Made by a program: the position numbers and the translations under genes. The notes under the pieces were generated by a model, which was given only the letters and a program-made list of their open reading frames with translations, was not told where the DNA came from and made no database searches. From JAFGHJ01 sp964418485 (GTDB lineage: Bacteria > Hydrothermota > UBA3072), in assembly GCA_964418485.1 (NCBI GenBank), contig CAYQMH010000013.1, positions 1-43,274 on the forward strand: DNA of 43,274 nt. Direction: 5' to 3'. Positions 37,989 through 43,274 of the stretch are shown one piece after another (positions within the stretch are counted from its first letter, which is position 1; the number at the start of each line of letters is the position of its first letter).

Positions 37989-38642
37989 TTAGAATAAATT
38001 CTTTAGAGTGTTTACTTTTAAGGAATCGTAATTATCAGCAATTAGATCGGCTTTTCTTAAATCTTGATTGCCGCTGTTTGGATTTTCAAAACCTATACAT
38101 TTCATTCCGGCAGCTTTTGCCGCTAAAACGCCGTTTTTTGAATCTTCTATTACTATACATTCAGATGGTTCCGTGTTCAGACGTTTAGCGGCTTTAAGGA
38201 AAATATCCGGTGAAGGTTTGCCTCTGTCTATTTCTTCTCCCCCTACAATTGCCGAGAAATAATCGCTGATGCCAAGTTTGTTTATGGCTAACTCTATTAC
38301 TTTGGTTGGCGACGAAGAGGCGATGCCTATCTTGATATTCTCGCTGGCGATTTTGGAAAGTAGTCCTGAGATTCCTTTTATTTCTTCAATTTCTTCGTTT
38401 TTGATATAGTTTATATTTCCGCTGACCTGCATATTTACAAGTTCGGGAACACTCTGCGGCAGGTTATATCTTTCCTTAATTGTACTCCACATATCTTTAT
38501 GGGTGGTCCCTATAAAGCTAAGATATTCTTCTTCGCCTAAATTTATTCCTAAATCGGCAAAAATTTTTTCGTTAACGGTCAGATGAAATGGTTCGCTATC
38601 TATAAGGACTCCATCCATATCAAAAATTACAGCTTTTAACAT
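37989..38642 (-). CDS. HAD-family phosphatase (beta-phosphoglucomutase-like)
   Basis: A 217-aa HAD hydrolase of the DOG/PGM subclass. Motif I FDMDGVLIDSEPFH (D8, D10), cap KERYNLPQ, motif II GIASSSPTKV, motif III lysine GEEIDRGKPSPDIFLKAAK, motif IV VIEDSKNGVLAAKAAGM. The cap lacks the GV-D-x-x-R-YYK set that defines true beta-PGM, so a sugar-phosphate phosphatase is more likely. Ribosome site GAGG 6 nt upstream. Probably monocistronic; repeats lie on both sides. Confidence 0.9.
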   Translation of the reverse strand: MLKAVIFDMDGVLIDSEPFHLTVNEKIFADLGINLGEEEYLSFIGTTHKDMWSTIKERYNLPQSVPELVNMQVSGNINYIKNEEIEEIKGISGLLSKIASENIKIGIASSSPTKVIELAINKLGISDYFSAIVGGEEIDRGKPSPDIFLKAAKRLNTEPSECIVIEDSKNGVLAAKAAGMKCIGFENPNSGNQDLRKADLIADNYDSLKVNTLKNLF

Positions 38643-38706
38643 CAGTTACCTCGGTGTGTAACTTATTGATTTTTATGAAAATTTCAAGAGCAAATTCGTT
38701 TTTTTG

Positions 38707-39000
38707 TAAAATATTAGCCACTAAGTCACCAAGGCATAAAGAGAACAACTAAAATTTACTTTTTGTTTTTTAAAAGACCCCACACATCCCATTTTTTAAC
38801 AACAAATAGCACGAATGACACAAATGAATTTACAATAATCTTGTTTCTGAAAAAATAATTTTTTTATTCGTGTTATTTGTGTGATTTGTTGCTCCTTTTA
38901 GTTTTGGCTTAGGGGTGGCGGTAAACAAACATGCATTTTTTGTTGTTTTTCTCTGTGTTCTCTGTGCATTCTTTCTTTCTCTGTGTCCTCTGTGGTAAAA
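38707..39000. repeat. Composite repeat, inverted halves
   Basis: The left part (38711-38827) includes AGCCACTAAGTCACCAAGGC, ACCCCACACATCCC and CAACAAATAGCACGAATGAC. The right part (38866-38999) reads TTCGTGTTATTTGTGTGATT, then GGGGTGGCGGTAAACAAAC, then CTCTGTGTTCTCTGTG twice and CTCTGTGGTAAAA. The halves are largely reverse complements. The right half repeats the module order of 12483-12612 and 34724-34832. Confidence 0.75.
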
Positions 39001-39008
39001 AATTGGTA

Positions 39009-39044
39009 TTCGACAAAATTGTCGAATATTACAAAATTGTCGAA
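39009..39044. promoter_or_regulatory. TTCGACAA palindrome with a second half-site
   Basis: TTCGACAA (39009-39016) and TTGTCGAA (39019-39026) are perfect arms around AA. ACAAAATTGTCGAA then repeats at 39031-39044, 18 bp after its first copy. This layout is operator-like; it lies about 200 bp before the 39247 gene. Confidence 0.45.
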
Positions 39045-39246
39045 AAATCATCTTTCTAAGACAAAAAATCAAGGCACCGTATATAGAATGTATTTTATTG
39101 TTAACCAATGACATATATGTATTATGATTTATGGTTGAAGATTGAAATGTAAAGTGGAATGGTAATTGTACATAGTAAAATAGGAGTTAAAAATGAAAAA
39201 GGTTGAAATAGTGAAAGAAAAGGTTAAAATAAAAAAGGAGGCAAAA

Positions 39247-40044
39247 ATGAAAAAGCCGTTAACCTTACTCATGTTGATTGTGCCGCTTTTCATCTTAGCG
39301 CAGACTGATACCGGTGTTACCGATGGAGAAGTCGTAGTCGAAGGTGAAGTTGTCGAAGTAGAAGAGGTCTTACCGCCTAATGGTGAAGTGAATATTGTTC
39401 AGGCTAAGATTAGAACTCAAAATCAAGAAGCGATCCAGGCTCATCTCGGTCCGAAGTGGTTTTTAGATGATGAAATCGAAGTGGGCGACAAATTGAAACT
39501 TCAGGGGACTCTTAAAGAAAGCAAACTTCAGGTAAAAGTTATGTTTAGGGATACGAATAGATATAGTATCAGAAATGAGGAAGGCGAGCCGCTCTGGATA
39601 AGAACCAGGCTCCAGGAAAAGAAGTGTGTCTATAATCCTGTTAAAGAGAAAACCATGAAGGGCAAAATCGAGGAATTGTATTTAACCGGAGAAAATCTTA
39701 GTTTGGAAGCCCAGGTGAGGGTTAGAGAGAATGAGAGAGTGAGAATTCAATTGGGTCCGGAGTGGTTCCTCCGAAACAGGGTTAGAGTTGGAGATGAGAT
39801 AGAGGTCAGAGGTTCTGACGCGGATTTCGATGGCGGTCAGATGCTGCTTGTCCGTGAGATGAGAAATCTCAGAAATAAGGAAGAGTTAAAGCTTAGAAAT
39901 AAGCAGGGATTTCCGGAATGGGCAGGAGAAGAAGGGAAGCAGCTTCAGGAAAGAATACAAAAGCAAAAAAGAGATGGGAGTCAAGCAGGTGAAATGCAGC
40001 AGAAAAGGTTAAACGAAAAGCCGGATCAGGGTAAAGGTCGATAG
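39247..40044 (+). CDS. Secreted protein with two OB-like (DUF5666-like) repeats
   Basis: The 265-aa protein starts with a signal peptide (MKKPLTLLMLIVPLFILAQ). Two homologous domains follow: QNQEAIQAHLGPKWFLDDEI then VGDKLKLQG, and ENERVRIQLGPEWFLRNRVR then VGDEIEVRG. HLGPxWFL plus VGDxVxVxG is the pattern of small OB-fold, DUF5666-type periplasmic domains. The tail is Lys/Gln/Glu-rich and likely disordered. I chose the ATG at 39247 with AAGGAGG upstream. A second in-frame ATG at 39193 also has AGGAG and would add 18 Lys-rich residues in front of the signal peptide. Stops 10 nt before the outer-membrane gene. Confidence 0.75.
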   Translation: MKKPLTLLMLIVPLFILAQTDTGVTDGEVVVEGEVVEVEEVLPPNGEVNIVQAKIRTQNQEAIQAHLGPKWFLDDEIEVGDKLKLQGTLKESKLQVKVMFRDTNRYSIRNEEGEPLWIRTRLQEKKCVYNPVKEKTMKGKIEELYLTGENLSLEAQVRVRENERVRIQLGPEWFLRNRVRVGDEIEVRGSDADFDGGQMLLVREMRNLRNKEELKLRNKQGFPEWAGEEGKQLQERIQKQKRDGSQAGEMQQKRLNEKPDQGKGR

Positions 40045-40054
40045 TGGTGAATTT

Positions 40055-41068
40055 ATGAAGGTGAGAAATCTCGGAATAGCAGGAGGAGCAATTATTTTGC
40101 TCCTCCCTCTTCTTTTATTATCAAATAGTTATACTGGTTTTGCGGTATCTAATTCGTATACCGATAATTTGTATTTTATCGGTGAAATAGAAAAAAGTGG
40201 TAACATAAGTAACGTCTCCCCATTTTTAGATTATTCAGGTTTTCTGGATTTTAGTTATTGGGGAGATATATCGATGATTGACTTCGATAGGGAGGACATA
40301 TTTATCGGGAATCGAGTAGGTATACAAAAGAGATTTAATCTCCCAGGTCTTGGCAACAGGAATTATTTGTATATAAATGGCTATAATTTTATCCCTCTTA
40401 ACTACGAAAATTATGGGCTTAACGAAATATATGGAGGAGATTCCCTGTCTTTTTATATTGGTAATTTTTTATTGGGAGTGGGAGGGAAAGTTGGTTATGT
40501 TAACTTTAGTTCCGATTCAGTCGAAGATTATGTTAAACCGGAAATAACAACCGACTTATCAATACCAATGCCTTATTTTTATTTTGTTCCCGGTTTTCAT
40601 GCCGGTTTGATGCTTTATAAAAATGAACGGATACCTTATTACAATTTTTCGCTTTCTTTAGATTTTCCGCTTACGGGAGACTTTACGATGCTTTTTTCGG
40701 GTAATTACTTCTGGTTCTCGGAGCCTGAAAACGATTATCTTCTATCAGATTCGCTTCTTTTAGATCCGTTTTTTGAGAAAGAGGGTATAGCAAGGAATAT
40801 CAATCTCAATCTTTCTGTAAATAAAGCTTTTCTCGATTATAAATCTTATCTTGACTTATATTTAGGAATCTTCCAAAAGGACTTCTTCGAGATTAGTGAT
40901 ATAGTGAGAAATGAATCGGGATTTTTTGTAAATTTAAGGTATACAAAAATAGTCAATAATAAAACTTCATTCTTTATTAGTTTTAGTTCGCAAGTTAATA
41001 ACTCCACAATCGAAGAACTGAATTACACAAGAAACAACATTGGCGGAGGAATTCAATTGATTTTCTAA
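40055..41068 (+). CDS. Putative outer-membrane beta-barrel protein
   Basis: The 337-aa protein has a hydrophobic signal (about residues 1-24) and then alternating aromatic and polar strands (DFSYWGDISMIDFD, YLYINGYNFIPLNY, NFSLSLDFPLTGDFTMLFSGNYFWF). It ends with phenylalanine (GGGIQLIF), the C-terminal signature of Bam-inserted barrels. Roughly 14-16 strands are plausible. No named porin family is recognised. The ribosome site is weak (GTGG). It may be monitored or regulated by the histidine kinase encoded 22 nt downstream. Confidence 0.7.
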   Translation: MKVRNLGIAGGAIILLLPLLLLSNSYTGFAVSNSYTDNLYFIGEIEKSGNISNVSPFLDYSGFLDFSYWGDISMIDFDREDIFIGNRVGIQKRFNLPGLGNRNYLYINGYNFIPLNYENYGLNEIYGGDSLSFYIGNFLLGVGGKVGYVNFSSDSVEDYVKPEITTDLSIPMPYFYFVPGFHAGLMLYKNERIPYYNFSLSLDFPLTGDFTMLFSGNYFWFSEPENDYLLSDSLLLDPFFEKEGIARNINLNLSVNKAFLDYKSYLDLYLGIFQKDFFEISDIVRNESGFFVNLRYTKIVNNKTSFFISFSSQVNNSTIEELNYTRNNIGGGIQLIF

Positions 41069-41090
41069 AAAAATTTATTAGATTACTATA

Positions 41091-42542
41091 ATGAAATCCA
41101 AATCATTAATACTGTTTTCTATATTTCTTATTATAGGAATACTGGCTTTCTTTACTGCCCAAATAACCAATAGTAATATTTCGCGTATATATAAAAGCAG
41201 CCATGCAACAACTTTTCAGTTATTATCTGAAATTGCAGATAATTACCAGAGAAGAGATTTAGAGCTTAGCAGAATAGAGGTCAATAATTTACAGAATAAA
41301 GGTAGGGATATTCTTAAGAGTTATTTGAAAAACGGTGATGTTTCCCTAAATGAAAATCTCTATGGTGTCTGGCTTTACCGTAATTCGATATTGAAAAGTT
41401 CTAAGATAAGGTTTCCTGAAATGGAAAAAGTTATCTTAGATTTTTACGCCCACGAACTGAAGGGTAAAGATTATGGTACCCTGATAAATTTAGAAGGTAA
41501 GCCCTTTTATCTGGTTACTGTAACGGAAAAGAATTACAGTATTCTTCTTTTATCCCGGGCTACTTATGGTGAGACAGGCGGTATTACACAGGTTCTGGAT
41601 TCTCTTGTTTCTTCCTCGAATCTGGTTTATTTCGCAATAATCGCTCAGGATGGATCTCCCGTTGTTTATAGCTCTCTTTATGAGGGTTTTCTGCCTGTTA
41701 AAGGAGAGGGAAGTCATATTATTGGAACTCCCCGGGGTAAAATATTCCAGCTTGAAGAAGAAAGTAACGGGCAGACTATTGTTGCCGGCTTTTCAATGTA
41801 TCCGCTTGAGCGCGTTATTGTTGTTAATGATTTGTTTCTCTTAATAGTTATAGTCGGTTTTGCGGTTTTCCTGTCATTGCTTTTATTTAATTTGTCGAAA
41901 TCCGAGAGGTATAGAATCGATAAGGAAAGAGAGATTCGTCATCTTGAAGAAATTGGGGCTCTTTCTTCGGGTTTCTCACATGAAGTGCGAAATTCCCTTA
42001 ACACTCTTTCATTACTTGCTCGAAATATGGAAGGAGAACAGGGAGATATTCTTAAAGAAGAAGTAAAAAGGATGAATCTTGTTATGGACTCAATGAAGTT
42101 GTTGATACTATCCAGGATCGATAAAGAGCAAATTGATATCGATGATACAATAGGTGAGGCTATATCTTTGATTGATAAAAGAAATAATTCTGTAGAAATA
42201 AAATTAGAATCTCCGTCCAAGTTAAAAATAGAGGGTAATAGATCTCTTTTGGTATCTGCTTTTTCGAACATCTTTAAAAACGCTGTTGAGGCGGATGCTG
42301 ATAAGGTAAGAATTCTTATGCGGAGAACCGGAAATATTGTAGGAATTATAATCATCGATAATGGAAAAGGGATCGATAAAGACAAAATAGCCAGGGTTTT
42401 TGAGCCCTTTTACTCGAATAAAAGACAGAGCGGACTTGGTCTTTATTTAGCTCGCAAAATTATCGTATATCACGGTGGTAGTATAAAGATAAAGGGCGGA
42501 AGAGAAACAAAAGTAGGTATAATTTTACCGGTAAAGGATTAA
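41091..42542 (+). CDS. Membrane sensor histidine kinase
   Basis: The 483-aa kinase has TM1 (about 6-24), a periplasmic sensor (25-245) of mixed alpha/beta type (PAS/Cache-like pattern VWLYRNSILKS, YFAIIAQDGSPVVYSS), and TM2 (246-266). HisKA has the phosphoacceptor H297 in GFSHEVRNSLNTLSLLA. The HATPase has N-box AFSNIFKNAVEA, G1 IIDNGKGID, F-box RVFEPFYSNK and G2 SGLGLYLARKI. The H-box and sigma-54 partner place it with NtrB/ZraS-type kinases. No Shine-Dalgarno precedes the ATG, suggesting coupling to upstream translation. Confidence 0.93.
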   Translation: MKSKSLILFSIFLIIGILAFFTAQITNSNISRIYKSSHATTFQLLSEIADNYQRRDLELSRIEVNNLQNKGRDILKSYLKNGDVSLNENLYGVWLYRNSILKSSKIRFPEMEKVILDFYAHELKGKDYGTLINLEGKPFYLVTVTEKNYSILLLSRATYGETGGITQVLDSLVSSSNLVYFAIIAQDGSPVVYSSLYEGFLPVKGEGSHIIGTPRGKIFQLEEESNGQTIVAGFSMYPLERVIVVNDLFLLIVIVGFAVFLSLLLFNLSKSERYRIDKEREIRHLEEIGALSSGFSHEVRNSLNTLSLLARNMEGEQGDILKEEVKRMNLVMDSMKLLILSRIDKEQIDIDDTIGEAISLIDKRNNSVEIKLESPSKLKIEGNRSLLVSAFSNIFKNAVEADADKVRILMRRTGNIVGIIIIDNGKGIDKDKIARVFEPFYSNKRQSGLGLYLARKIIVYHGGSIKIKGGRETKVGIILPVKD

Positions 42543-42544
42543 AG

Positions 42545-43274
42545 TTGAAAATTTTAATTGTCGAGGACGAGGCAAATCAGCGGAAATTACTAAGAAAGAT
42601 TCTTTCGGAAGAAGGTTACAGTGTTTCCGAAGCCGGAAGCGGGGAAGAGGGAGTCGATTTTTTTTTAAAAGGTATTTTTGATCTTGTTCTTCTCGATCGA
42701 AAATTACCCGATAAAGAGGGAGTTGAAGTTTTAAAAGAGATAAAGAAAATAAATCCTATTGTTCCGGTTGTAATTATAACTGCATTTGCCAATGTTGCTA
42801 ACGCCGTAGAAGCTATGAAGGAAGGAGCTTTTCATTATTTGACTAAGCCCATCGACCCGGATGAACTTACATTGATTATAAAAAATGCGCTCGATAATCT
42901 GAATTTAAAAAGAGAAAATATAGAATTGAAGGAATCTTTGAGGGAAAAATTTCAGTACGATAGGATTATCTATAATTCCGGAATTATGGAAGATTTAATG
43001 TCCCTTATCTTTAGAGCATCCAAAAGTGACGCGAATGTTCTTGTAACGGGGGAAAGCGGTACTGGGAAGGAACTTATTGCCGGCGCCATCCATAACCTCT
43101 CTCTGCGAAATGAAAAACTTTTTGTTACTGCTCATATTGCGTCTCTTGCCGAGACGCTTGTGGAATCGGAATTGTTCGGGCATGAAAAGGGTGCTTTTAC
43201 CGGAGCCGATAAAAGGCGTATAGGTAAATTCGAGTTTGCATCGGATGGTACGATATTTCTGGATGAAATAGGAG
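42545..43274 (+). CDS. Sigma-54-dependent response regulator (truncated by window end)
   Basis: The first 243 codons are present. Receiver domain: ILIVEDEANQ with the acidic pair, D51 in DLVLLDRKLPDKEG, T79 and K101 in HYLTKPIDP. AAA+ domain: Walker A GESGTGKE (169-176), sigma-54 contact loop GAFTGA (216-221), Walker B TIFLDE (236-241). The loop preceding ESELFGHEKGAFTG reads FVTAHIASLAETLV where VNCAALPETL is usual. The start is TTG at 42545, 2 nt after the kinase stop, with AAAGG upstream. It pairs with the adjacent kinase to activate sigma-54 promoters. Confidence 0.93.
   Translation, partial: MKILIVEDEANQRKLLRKILSEEGYSVSEAGSGEEGVDFFLKGIFDLVLLDRKLPDKEGVEVLKEIKKINPIVPVVIITAFANVANAVEAMKEGAFHYLTKPIDPDELTLIIKNALDNLNLKRENIELKESLREKFQYDRIIYNSGIMEDLMSLIFRASKSDANVLVTGESGTGKELIAGAIHNLSLRNEKLFVTAHIASLAETLVESELFGHEKGAFTGADKRRIGKFEFASDGTIFLDEIG

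Noticed and set aside
41939..42385. 148-codon minus-strand ORF inside the histidine kinase
   Set aside because: Shadow of the kinase catalytic domain, low-complexity Ser/Ile composition, no promoter.
1..43274. tRNA or rRNA genes in the gaps
   Set aside because: I looked through each gap for T-loop GTTCGA-type motifs and cloverleaf spacing and found none convincing.

Overview
The window is AT-rich bacterial chromosome (by eye well under 45 % GC). It has housekeeping operons, several stress and detoxification operons, and intergenic gaps filled with dispersed repeats. Lipoproteins, a beta-barrel-like outer-membrane protein, a Tat substrate, and a secreted subtilase with a FlgD/type-IX-like sorting tail indicate a Gram-negative cell. 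Rubredoxin, a superoxide-reductase-like protein, a polyferredoxin and PerR indicate an anaerobe. Short FN3-type lipoproteins together with the sorting tail fit an uncultured FCB-superphylum or WOR-3/Cloacimonadota-like lineage; that placement is inference. I found no tRNA, rRNA, CRISPR array, prophage or intact transposase.

Layout. 1-1830 (minus): larE-larB-larC for the nickel-pincer nucleotide cofactor, with LarC cut by the window edge. 1927-4380 (minus): a Tat-exported DUF362 protein and a NapH-like membrane polyferredoxin. 4741-9289 (plus): an MBL hydrolase, then PerR/Fur, flavin reductase, rubredoxin and a ZIP transporter. An 80-bp tandem repeat follows, then peroxiredoxin, a 59-aa membrane protein with an H-X13-H motif, a secreted SOR-like protein, a 27-aa four-cysteine microprotein and a nitroreductase. 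9452-12360: FN3 lipoprotein, a convergent lipoprotein and a TPR protein. 12651-17588 (minus): TIGR04076 protein, rpe, guaA, an orphan and a VWA-like membrane protein in one overlapping operon. 17853-20633 (plus): zinc ribbon, acidic lipoprotein with a strong terminator, GH130 enzyme, and what looks like the tail of a lost glycosyltransferase. 20614-23651 (minus): metY-metX-metW. 23903-26880 (plus): arsR-arsP-arsE-arsF-arsG behind a palindromic operator. 26975-34398 (minus): polX-murA-nadB-hpf-hprK-radical SAM-yggS, nearly all overlapping. 34840-37410 (minus): subtilase. 37411-39246: a MITE-like element, a 24-aa ORF with its own ribosome site and terminator, a HAD phosphatase and composite repeats. 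39247-43274 (plus): secreted OB-like protein, outer-membrane protein, histidine kinase and a truncated sigma-54 response regulator.

Themes. (1) Several operon-leading genes have the -10 box only 6-8 nt before the ATG and no Shine-Dalgarno, so their mRNAs are probably leaderless. (2) Non-AUG starts are common (TTG for larE, GH130 and the response regulator; GTG for arsG), and metY has a ribosome site but no usable start codon next to it. (3) Oxidative-stress genes, including two unannotated microproteins, are tightly coupled into what may be an undescribed redox module. (4) Intergenic DNA holds several families of short-period repeats combined in the same order at different loci.
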